In this document: piece by piece, positions 1-6,630 of the stretch
Position numbering within the stretch: position 1 is the stretch's first letter
How the letters are laid out: every line of letters begins with the position of its first letter
Assembly: GCF_018612875.1 (NCBI RefSeq)
Contig: NZ_JAGGRI010000005.1
Location: 1 to 64,000 of the forward strand
Reading direction: 5' to 3'
Length of the DNA: 64,000 nucleotides
Source: Lysobacter sp. ISL-50
Lineage (GTDB): Bacteria > Pseudomonadota > Gammaproteobacteria > Xanthomonadales > Xanthomonadaceae
The notes under the pieces: model-generated
Told to the model about the DNA's origin: nothing
Databases searched by the model: none
The model's input: only the letters and a program-made list of their open reading frames with translations
Position numbers and translations under genes: made by a program

Positions 1-2
1 CC

Positions 3-527
3 GCCGTCCCGGCCGCTCCGGCCGCGGTCGCCGCGACGCCGGCCGCGGGCGCCAACGCCAACGCCGCAGCGGCCGCCGCCGGGGCGAAGAAACCCGCGGC
101 GCCGTCGGCCTTGCTCGGCGGCGGCAAGATGGACGCCGCGCGCATGCTCGCGCTGATGGACGCCGGCAAGGAACCGCTGCGCGGCTTTCTGATCAAGCAT
201 TCCAGCGACGCCGAGCGCGCGTTCTTCCTGCGCAGCGCGCAGCGCCTGCTGCCGCCGGCCTCGCGCGGCGACATCAGCGTCAACGACTTCCTCGTCATCA
301 TCCCCGCCTTCACCGTCAGCGAACTCACCGCCGCCTTCCAGATCGGCTTCCTGATCTTCCTGCCGTTCCTGATCATCGACCTGGTGGTGTCCAACATCCT
401 GTTGTCGCTGGGCATGATGATGCTGTCGCCGACCACGGTCTCGCTGCCGTTCAAGCTGCTGCTGTTCGTGCTGATCGGCGGCTGGGCCAAGCTGGTGCAT
501 GGGTTGGTGCTGACGTATGGCGCGTAG
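3..527 (+). CDS. sctR: Type III secretion export-gate protein SctR (YscR/FliP family), 3' part; start lies outside the window
   Basis: SctR forms the core of the inner-membrane export gate with SctS and SctT. The reading frame is open from the first bases of the window, so the N-terminal half is missing. The last 138 residues carry the family signature: an [17 protein letters not shown] segment, a long membrane stretch beginning [19 protein letters not shown], then [19 protein letters not shown] and a final GLVLTYGA. The ending closely resembles YscR (GLVISYGG) rather than flagellar FliP, so I assign it to a virulence-type system. Upstream of the conserved part is an Ala/Pro/Gly-rich stretch of about 40 residues (positions 3-125), an insertion in what should be the periplasmic loop. 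It is followed by sctS and sctT on the same strand. Confidence 0.9.
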   Translation, partial: AVPAAPAAVAATPAAGANANAAAAAAGAKKPAAPSALLGGGKMDAARMLALMDAGKEPLRGFLIKHSSDAERAFFLRSAQRLLPPASRGDISVNDFLVIIPAFTVSELTAAFQIGFLIFLPFLIIDLVVSNILLSLGMMMLSPTTVSLPFKLLLFVLIGGWAKLVHGLVLTYGA

Positions 528-541
528 CTGCCACGGGAATC

Positions 542-644
542 GGGAATCGGGAATCGGGAATCGGAAAAGCGGCGTTCGCCGCATTACCGACGTCCCACCC
601 GCCGCCTGAAATCCCGCTCTTCCGATTCCCGACTCCCCATTCCC
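542..644. repeat. Inverted GGGAATCGG repeat forming a potential leader hairpin before sctS
   Basis: The left arm (542-566) contains four head-to-tail GGGAATC-type units. The right arm (620-644) is its reverse complement with 23 of 25 positions pairing, separated by a 53-base loop. The right arm ends 18 bases before the sctS start, and no Shine-Dalgarno sequence is visible there. Similar CGATTCCC tracts precede glnA and uppP. It may be a mobile repeat, an mRNA hairpin separating sctR from sctS, or both. Confidence 0.7.
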
Positions 645-662
645 TATTCCCGGCTTTGACCT

Positions 663-929
663 ATGGGCGACATGCTCGAAATGACCAAACAGGCGTTGTG
701 GCTGACGCTGCTGCTGTCGGGCCCGCCGGTGGTCGCCGCCGCGTTGGTCGGACTGGTCGTGGCCTTCATCCAGGCCGCGACCCAGTTGCAGGAACAGACC
801 TTCGCCTACGCGATCAAATTCACCGTGATCGTGGTGACCTTGTTCGTGACCGCGTCGATGATCGGCGGCACCCTGTACACCTTCGCCGACCGCATCTTCA
901 TCGATTTCCCGGGCATGGTCCGGCACTGA
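663..929 (+). CDS. sctS: Type III secretion export-gate protein SctS (YscS/FliQ family)
   Basis: Small 88-residue protein with two hydrophobic helices separated by a charged turn, the expected size and layout for SctS. The N-terminus (TKQALWLTLLLSGPPVVAAA) and the QAATQLQEQTFAYAIKF motif match the YscS family (QALWLV..SMPPV, QALTQIQEQT). It assembles with SctR and SctT into the helical export gate of the injectisome. The chosen start at 663 gives the family-typical N-terminus. The ribosome site is weak or absent: the bases before it are a pyrimidine-rich CGATTCCC-type repeat. It lies 135 bases after sctR and 46 bases before sctT. Confidence 0.93.
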   Translation: MGDMLEMTKQALWLTLLLSGPPVVAAALVGLVVAFIQAATQLQEQTFAYAIKFTVIVVTLFVTASMIGGTLYTFADRIFIDFPGMVRH

Positions 930-975
930 TGCGCGGCGGCGACACCCGCATCGCGCGGCGCGGACGCGGCGCGCG

Positions 976-1761
976 ATGAACATCGATTCCTACGGCAACG
1001 TGCTGATCGCGCTGGGGCTGGTGCTGCCGCGCGTGATCGGTTCGTTCATGATGTTGCCGCTGATCACCAGCGAGAACATGCCGCCGCTGGTGCGCAACAG
1101 TTTCATGGTGAGCCTGGCGATCATCGCCATTCCGGTGGCGATGAACGGCGTGCCGCTCAATCAGCTCAGCGCGCTGAATTTCGCCCCGATCATTCTCAAA
1201 GAGTTGTTCATCGGCGTATCGATCGGCTTCTGCTTCGGCATGGTGTTCTGGGCGATCAGCGCCGCCGGCAACGTCGTCGACACCCAGGTCGGCATGACGC
1301 TGGCGCAGGTGTTCGACCCGATCCAGGGCCATCAGGCCTCGTTGCACGGCACGTTCCTGTCGCAGTTCGCGGCGTGGCTGTTCATGGCCAGCGGCGCGTT
1401 CCTGGTGTTCCTGGACTTGCTGTTGTCGAGTTACGCGATGTGGCCGGTGGTGTCGTTCTTCCCGAATCTGCATGTCTCGGGCATGGACTTGTACGTCGGC
1501 CAGTTCAGTTATCTGATGACCGCGCTGCTGGTGATGGCCGCGCCAGTGATGGTGGTGTTGCTGCTGATTGACCTGTCGTTCGGCCTGGTCAACCGCTTCG
1601 CGCCGCAGCTCAACGTGTTCACCATCACCATGCCGATCAAGGCGTGGCTGGCGACCTGGATCATTCTGCTGATGCTGGGCGTGTACGTGGAGATCGTGCT
1701 CGATCGGCTGGGGGGGAACCGCAGTCTCCTGCAAGCGCTGCATCGGGTGTTCGGCGGCTGA
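976..1761 (+). CDS. sctT: Type III secretion export-gate protein SctT (YscT/FliR family)
   Basis: 261 residues with about six membrane segments, matching the SctT/YscT length (about 260). Family marks visible are LPRVIGSFMMLPLI near the N-terminus, KELFIGVSIGFCFGMVFWAI and DTQVGMTLAQVFDP in the middle, and NRFAPQLNVFTITMPIKAW toward the end, close to RFAPSLNVFVLAMPIKS in YscT. It completes the SctRST gate and contacts SctU. The start at 976 lies in very GC-rich sequence with no clear ribosome site, so translation may depend on coupling. The downstream gene sctU is on the opposite strand with a repeat between them, which is not the usual co-directional RSTU order. Confidence 0.93.
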   Translation: MNIDSYGNVLIALGLVLPRVIGSFMMLPLITSENMPPLVRNSFMVSLAIIAIPVAMNGVPLNQLSALNFAPIILKELFIGVSIGFCFGMVFWAISAAGNVVDTQVGMTLAQVFDPIQGHQASLHGTFLSQFAAWLFMASGAFLVFLDLLLSSYAMWPVVSFFPNLHVSGMDLYVGQFSYLMTALLVMAAPVMVVLLLIDLSFGLVNRFAPQLNVFTITMPIKAWLATWIILLMLGVYVEIVLDRLGGNRSLLQALHRVFGG

Positions 1762-1787
1762 GCCGCGTGTTCGATCGCGAAGGCTGC

Positions 1788-1922
1788 TGTTGCCCCCTTT
1801 GAAAAAGGGGGCGGACGGCCGCGAAGCGGACGCGGGGGATTTGCTTTTTGCTTTTGCCGTGGCTGTTCGCGAGCAAAAAGCGAATCCCCCCTACCCCCCT
1901 TTTTCAAAGGGGGGAACTCTTC
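1788..1922. repeat. CCCCCTTTGAAAAAGGGGG palindromic repeat element, copy 1
   Basis: Two G/C-run palindromes of the form CCCCCTTTGAAAAAGGGGG lie in inverted orientation around a short core containing GCGAATCCCC and GGGGGATTTGC. They sit between the convergent ends of sctT and sctU (gap 1762-1983, otherwise empty). Related copies are at about 33383-33500, 50011-50178 and 57030-57078, always intergenic. The position between convergent genes would suit a bidirectional terminator. Confidence 0.75.
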
Positions 1923-1983
1923 GGAAGGTTGGGTAGAGCGGGAGGTTCACGGCTTTGGCCAACCGTGACGATGCCGGCGGAAC

Positions 1984-3084
1984 TCACTCCACCGGCGGCG
2001 GCAATTCGATCTCGCTCATGTCGCCCTCGCGCAGACGGCGCACGCCCTCGGCCCAATGCAACACCTCGGCCACCGCTTCAAAGAACTCGCTGCCGATGTA
2101 ATCGTCCAGCGCCACGTGCTCATGCAGCCCGCGCGCCAGTTCGATGTTCTGCAGGATCGGCACCCCGGCCTCGACCGCGGCGCGCTTGATCTGCTCGGCC
2201 ATGTAGCCCTCGCCCTTGGCCACCACCACCGGCAAATCGGTGGTGCCGTGCTCGTACTGCAGCGCGATGGCGATGTGGGTGGGGTTGGTCACGACGACAT
2301 TGGATTGGCGGACGGCATTGAGCATGTTCTGCTGCGACCACTCCTGATGCAACTGCCGACGCCGGCTCTTCACGTGCGGATCGCCCTCGCTCTCCTTGAC
2401 CTCCTGCTGGATGTCGCGCCGGCTCATCCGCAACTGCTTGGTGTAGGAGAACTTCTGGTACCACACGTCGATCGCCGAGACGAAGAAGAACACGAAGATC
2501 GTCCAGATCACGATCCGCACCAAGCCATGCCAGATGCCCGCGCCCATCGCCTCCGGCGGCGCGTACGGCAGCAACATCAGCTGGGCCAGCATCTTGTAGA
2601 TCACGAACACGCCGATGCCGATCAGCGCGCCGCTCTTGATCACCGACTTGACCAGCTCGACCAGGTTGTCCACGGAGAACATCTTCTTGATGCCCTCGGC
2701 GGGATTCATCTTGTCCAGGCTGGGCTTGACCTTGCCCAGGCTCAGGATCGGCCCGACCTGCAGGAATTCGATCACCACGCCCAGAAACACCGCCATCGCC
2801 AGCAACGGCAACGACAGCCACAGCAACGCGTCGAACGCGGCCGCGCCGACTTCGCGCAGCGCATCGCCGAAGGGCTGGTTGATCGCGCCCAGGCTGGTCT
2901 CGAACAAGCGGATCAGCTTCATGCGCATGAAGTCGAGCATCAGCCAGCCGCACACCACCCAGCCGAGCACCAGCACGGTGCTGGTCAGCTCCTTGCTCTT
3001 GGCGACGTTGCCTTCCTTGCGCGCGTCGCGGATCTTTTTCTGGGTAGGCGGCTCGGTCTTGTCGGCGCCCTGGTCCTTCGACAT
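1984..3084 (-). CDS. sctU: Type III secretion switch protein SctU (YscU/FlhB family)
   Basis: 366 residues. SctU is the autoproteolytic switch protein that controls substrate order in the export apparatus. The N-terminus (KTEPPTQKKIRDARKEGNVAKSKE split over residues 9-32) is the classic family start. Four hydrophobic segments occupy about residues 36-55, 84-110, 145-172 and 186-206. The cytoplasmic domain carries the self-cleavage motif NPTH at residues 267-270, followed by HIAIAL and VPILQNIELARGLHE. The NPTHIAIAL form and YscU-like tail favour an injectisome over a flagellum. A GAGGG ribosome site lies 6 bases before the start. It is transcribed toward sctT, so it needs its own promoter, probably in 3085-3366. 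Confidence 0.93.
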   Translation of the reverse strand: MSKDQGADKTEPPTQKKIRDARKEGNVAKSKELTSTVLVLGWVVCGWLMLDFMRMKLIRLFETSLGAINQPFGDALREVGAAAFDALLWLSLPLLAMAVFLGVVIEFLQVGPILSLGKVKPSLDKMNPAEGIKKMFSVDNLVELVKSVIKSGALIGIGVFVIYKMLAQLMLLPYAPPEAMGAGIWHGLVRIVIWTIFVFFFVSAIDVWYQKFSYTKQLRMSRRDIQQEVKESEGDPHVKSRRRQLHQEWSQQNMLNAVRQSNVVVTNPTHIAIALQYEHGTTDLPVVVAKGEGYMAEQIKRAAVEAGVPILQNIELARGLHEHVALDDYIGSEFFEAVAEVLHWAEGVRRLREGDMSEIELPPPVE

Positions 3085-3366
3085 GCGCGGCCCTCAGCGA
3101 GAGGACGACGAGGCTAGCATGGGCCCCACGACGCGGTAGTGGCGGGTGTCAGCAATCCACGCGCCATCGCTCGAAGCGGCCGGCCCGGCCCGAACCGCGA
3201 TCCCCTGGGCCGCTCGTACACCGACGCCGGACCCGCTTGCGCGCCGGCCGCGGCCGGCGACGAATGAACGGGCCGGAACCCACCTAGGGTCACCCCGAGT
3301 TGGCCCTTTTCCCCCCGGGCGCTACATTTCGCCCATCCCCCCGACTTCACCCGACAACTGCCCCGC

Positions 3367-3690
3367 ATGAGCACCATCGGCCCCGACTCGCGCATCGACC
3401 GCACCGGCTTGGACAGCCAGGCCGCGCTCGAAAGCCTGCGCAGTCGCGAACCGGCCGCGCAAGACCCGATCCAGCATGCCAACGCGGTCTCCGAGGCCGT
3501 CCCGGCCTACGCCCCGCCCGCGGTCGATGCCGGCGAAGACGTCCTCAACGCCGATGCCTGGCACGGCGTGCCCTCCGGCGAGCGCCTGCTGGCCGGCGAC
3601 AGCCGCCTGGAGCACGAACTGGGCTCGCTGGACCTGTCCGCGGCCGCCGATCGCGGCGCCGACGCGGTGATGGACTCGTTCACCGTCTGA
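3367..3690 (+). CDS. Small uncharacterised protein, possibly T3SS-associated
   Basis: 107 residues, acidic and alanine-rich, with no signal peptide and no membrane segment. It starts MSTIGPDSRIDR and ends DAVMDSFTV. It is divergent from sctU, with starts separated by 282 bases. I do not recognise the family. Size, acidity and position beside sctU would suit an injectisome accessory protein such as a chaperone or inner-rod protein, but no diagnostic motif supports that. Strong third-position GC makes it a credible gene, although no ribosome site is obvious before the ATG. Confidence 0.55.
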   Translation: MSTIGPDSRIDRTGLDSQAALESLRSREPAAQDPIQHANAVSEAVPAYAPPAVDAGEDVLNADAWHGVPSGERLLAGDSRLEHELGSLDLSAAADRGADAVMDSFTV

Positions 3691-3839
3691 GTTTTCCCGG
3701 CGCCCCCGCGCCCGGACCGACCGATCCGCGCCGCCGCCTTCCTGATCGCCTCCCGCCGCGGCCGCCACCGTCCGCATCGCCGCGCGAACGCGCGCTGGGC
3801 TAGGCTACCGATCTCTCCGCTGCCCGCCTGCGTTGCGCC

Positions 3840-4520
3840 GTGACCGACGCCGCTCCCTCTCCCGAAGCCCTGCGCGCCGCCGCCGACCGGCTGATTTCGG
3901 CCCTGGCCGCGCACAGCGACCCCGAGTACCGGCTGACGGTGCTCAAGCGGGTCGTGCGCCGGCTCGGCGAGGAACGCTATCCCTTGTTCATCCGCCTGCT
4001 CGGGGTGGTCGCCGAAAGCGACGACGCCCGCGCCCAGCGCCTGCTCGCGGACACCTTCGGCACCGCGCTGCGGCGCATGGACCTGCCCGGCGGCGCCCTG
4101 AGTTCATGGGGCGCCACCCGCCTGCCCGATTCCACCGGCCCGGTCGCGGTCAGCGCTTTGTCCGGGCATTTCTTCGGCGCCACGCCGCGGCGCCTGCTCG
4201 GGCCGGTCGAATACCTGACCGTGTGGCATCTGCAGCGCACCCAGCGCACCGCGCTGGGCGCGGACACCTTCCGCACCGCGCTGTCGCGCCTGATCGCCCT
4301 GCTCAACCGCAGCGAGGACGCGCGCACGCTGTATCCGCAGAAGCTCGCCTCCGATGCGCAGAACGAACTCGAAGGCGCCTACACCCGCGCCACCCGCGAA
4401 CGGCTGGCGGCGATCGCCGCGGCCTGGCGCGCGGGCAAATCGCCCGATGCGGTGGCGCAGGCCGCGCTCGATACCGACGCGTCGCCGCATCCCAGCGGTT
4501 GGGTGGTTCGCGACTTGTAA
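3840..4520 (+). CDS. Uncharacterised soluble protein, 226 residues
   Basis: Starts at a GTG (3840). The protein is mainly helical by composition, rich in Arg, Ala and Leu, with no signal peptide or membrane segment. The first third (LISALAAHSDPEYRLTVLKR and RLGEERYPLFIRLLGVVAES) looks like paired amphipathic helices. I do not recognise a domain. It sits 150 bases after the small gene at 3367 and 99 bases before the Sco-like gene, on the same strand, so it could share a transcript with either. The next gene in line has its own ribosome site. Confidence 0.6.
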   Translation: MTDAAPSPEALRAAADRLISALAAHSDPEYRLTVLKRVVRRLGEERYPLFIRLLGVVAESDDARAQRLLADTFGTALRRMDLPGGALSSWGATRLPDSTGPVAVSALSGHFFGATPRRLLGPVEYLTVWHLQRTQRTALGADTFRTALSRLIALLNRSEDARTLYPQKLASDAQNELEGAYTRATRERLAAIAAAWRAGKSPDAVAQAALDTDASPHPSGWVVRDL

Positions 4521-4619
4521 GCCCGCGGCGACAGCGCATCGGCGCCTGCGACACTGGGCCACATCCGCGCTCGCAACGACGGTGCTGCAATGCGGTCTTC
4601 CGCATCCTTGAGGTGAATC

Positions 4620-5243
4620 GTGCGCGATCACCGCATTACTTCCGTCCTCGCTCATCGACATGACCGCACGCGCCGTCGCCTGCTCGCCGGCCTGGGCGCG
4701 GCGACGCTGCTATCGGCCTGCGGCCGCGCCGCGCCGTTGTCGCTGCACGGCATCGACCTGAGCCATCGCAGCGGTTTCGTCCGCGATTTCCGCCTGCTCG
4801 ATCCGCAAGGCCGGGCGCGCACGCTGGCCGATTTCCGCGGCAAGATCGTGCTGCTGTTCTTCGGCTTCACCCTGTGCCCCGACGTATGCCCGACCGCGCT
4901 GACCCGCGCCGTGCAGATCCGCAAACTGCTCGGCCGCGACGGCGAGCGCCTGCAGGTGATCTTCATCACCCTGGACCCGCAGCGCGACACGCCCAAGGTC
5001 CTGCAGGCCTACACCCAGGCCTTCGACCCGGGCTTTCTCGGCCTGACCGCGGACGCGCAAACCATCGACGCGACCGCGAAAGCTTTCCGCGTGGTCTACG
5101 CGAAGGTACCGACCGGTTCGACCTACACCATCGACCACTCGGCCTTGAGCTATGTCTACGACGCCGAAGGCGCGCTGCGCATGGCGTTGCGGCACGAGCA
5201 AAGCGCGGCCGATTGCGTCCACGATATTCGCCAGATCCTGTGA
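4620..5243 (+). CDS. Sco1/SenC-family copper chaperone lipoprotein
   Basis: 207 residues with a thioredoxin fold and the Sco signature CPDVC (C86, C90) in FFGFTLCPDVCPTALT, plus the distal copper ligand His173 in TIDHSAL. Sco proteins deliver copper to, or reduce, the CuA site of cytochrome c oxidase. The N-terminus has twin-arginine-like basic residues (RTRRR) and a lipobox LLSAC (Cys34), so it should be an exported lipoprotein. The GTG start at 4620 is supported by a GAGGTGA ribosome site. The next gene, only 7 bases on, encodes a PCuAC protein, the usual functional partner. Confidence 0.92.
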   Translation: MRDHRITSVLAHRHDRTRRRLLAGLGAATLLSACGRAAPLSLHGIDLSHRSGFVRDFRLLDPQGRARTLADFRGKIVLLFFGFTLCPDVCPTALTRAVQIRKLLGRDGERLQVIFITLDPQRDTPKVLQAYTQAFDPGFLGLTADAQTIDATAKAFRVVYAKVPTGSTYTIDHSALSYVYDAEGALRMALRHEQSAADCVHDIRQIL

Positions 5244-5250
5244 GGCCGGC

Positions 5251-5703
5251 ATGACTTCGATCCACTCCCTCGCCGCGCTCGCGGCCGCGGTCTTGCTGAG
5301 CGCATCGGCCGCGGTGTCGGCGCAAGTGTCGGTGGACGCGCCCTGGGTGCGCGCGACCGTGCCGCAGCAGCAGGCCACCGGCGCCTTCATGCGCTTGACC
5401 GCGGCGCGCGACCTGCGTCTGGTCGCGGCGCGCTCGTCGGCGGCGCGGACCACCGAGGTGCACGAGATGGCGATGCAGGGACAGATGATGCGCATGCGCC
5501 AGGTATCGGCCGTGGCCTTGCCGAAAGGCCGCGCCGTCGCGCTGGCGCCGGGCGGTTATCACATCATGCTGATCGATCTGAAGCGGCCGTTGAGCGCCGG
5601 CGAGCAGGTCGCGATCACGCTGGTGTTCGCCGATGCGCAGGGCAAGCGCAGCGAGCAGACGGTGCAGGCGCCGGTACGGCCGCTGGGCGCCGCGGCGCCC
5701 TGA
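5251..5703 (+). CDS. PCuAC periplasmic copper chaperone (DUF461 family)
   Basis: 150 residues when started at ATG 5251, directly after the sco stop; this start gives a clean signal peptide ending near VSAQ. The copper-binding motif is visible: H71-E-M73, M82, then 21 residues, then H104-I-M106, fitting the HxM-X(n)-M-X21-HxM pattern. The protein loads Cu(I) onto the CuA centre of cytochrome oxidase, working with Sco. An open frame extends upstream into sco (to 5152) but that part overlaps sco and lacks a signal peptide, so I reject the longer start. Confidence 0.92.
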   Translation: MTSIHSLAALAAAVLLSASAAVSAQVSVDAPWVRATVPQQQATGAFMRLTAARDLRLVAARSSAARTTEVHEMAMQGQMMRMRQVSAVALPKGRAVALAPGGYHIMLIDLKRPLSAGEQVAITLVFADAQGKRSEQTVQAPVRPLGAAAP

Positions 5704-5730
5704 GCAAGCTTTTTGCTTTGTTGCTTTGCT

Positions 5731-5825
5731 GTGGGAGGGAGCTTTAGCCCCGATGCTTTTGGCTCAGATCACTGTGGATTCCGGCAATCTGAGCCAAAAG
5801 CATCGGGGCTAAAGCTCCCTCCTAC
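5731..5825. repeat. Long inverted repeat with GCATCGGGGCTAAAGC core
   Basis: Arms at 5731-5769 and 5787-5825 are reverse complements at 38 of 39 positions with a 17-base loop. The sequence separates the convergent PCuAC and response-regulator genes. A related element (AGCCCCGATGC core) occurs at 42211-42347. It is probably a dispersed REP-like element acting as a bidirectional transcription stop. Confidence 0.85.
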
Positions 5826-5851
5826 AGCAAAGCTGCACAATGGCTTCGCGC

Positions 5852-6454
5852 TTATAAGCCGATCAGACTGCGCTCCGGCCCCGGCCGCTTGCCGAGCTTG
5901 CGCTGCAAGGACCGCCGGTGCATGCCGAGCAACCGCGCGGTCGCGGAAATATTGCCGCCGGTGTCGTTGAGCGCCTGCTGGATGTGCTCCCACTCCAGCC
6001 GCCGCAGCGGCGTCATCGTGTCGGGCGCTTCCGCCACGGCCGGCGCGTCGGCCGATTCCAATCCCAACGCGGCCAGGATCGCCGCCACGCTGGCCGGCTT
6101 GGGCAGATAGTCGTCGGCGCCGCGCTTGATCGCGTCCACCGCGGTGGCGACGCTGGCGTAGCCGGTGACCAGCACGATCCGCATCTGCGCATGCAACTCG
6201 CGCAGCGGCCGGATCAGTTGCAGGCCCGACTCGCTGCCCAGCTTGAGGTCGATCAACGCGAACGAAGGCGGCTGCGCCATCGCCAGATCCAGGGCCTGAC
6301 GCACGCCGGCGGCGGTGCGCGCCTCGATGCTGCGCCGTCCCAGACTGCGCTGCAAGGTCGCGGCGTAGGCCGCATCGTCGTCCACGATCAAACCGCTCAC
6401 GGCATGCCCGTGGACCACGGTGCGGGAAAAAGTCGTTGCGTTCATGCGCCGCAT
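5852..6454 (-). CDS. Orphan response regulator, receiver plus Fis-type HTH (ActR/PrrA/RegA type)
   Basis: About 200 residues. The receiver domain occupies residues 20-135, with acidic residues D25-D27, the phospho-acceptor Asp69 in FALIDLKLG, a Thr in LVTGYAS and a Lys in YLPKPAS. The C-terminal 45 residues form a Fis-like helix-turn-helix (NISATARLLGMHRRSLQRKL). This two-domain layout without an AAA+ module is that of RegA/PrrA/ActR redox regulators. No histidine kinase is adjacent; the partner (RegB/PrrB-like) must be elsewhere. ATGs at 6454 and 6445 are both possible starts; the second gives MNATTFSR. Confidence 0.88.
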   Translation of the reverse strand: MRRMNATTFSRTVVHGHAVSGLIVDDDAAYAATLQRSLGRRSIEARTAAGVRQALDLAMAQPPSFALIDLKLGSESGLQLIRPLRELHAQMRIVLVTGYASVATAVDAIKRGADDYLPKPASVAAILAALGLESADAPAVAEAPDTMTPLRRLEWEHIQQALNDTGGNISATARLLGMHRRSLQRKLGKRPGPERSLIGL

Positions 6455-6630
6455 CCTAATCCCGCCGCCGCGCGGCGGGACTGCGGCAAACCGCCACAGG
6501 ACAAACTGTCCATGGCTGTGCTGGACAACGGAATCCCGCCATCGCCCTTCTCCCGCGATGGGAACAAGGGCGATCGCCTCGCGCCGCCGGAAACGGCGGC
6601 GCGGATCAACACTTCAATGCTTGCCGGCCG

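Noticed and set aside
3-3084. Flagellar fliP-fliQ-fliR-flhB cluster
   Set aside because: The C-terminal sequences (GLVLTYGA in SctR, the NPTHIAIAL form and tail of SctU, the QALWLT start of SctS) are closer to YscR/S/U than to flagellar proteins, and no other flagellar gene is present.
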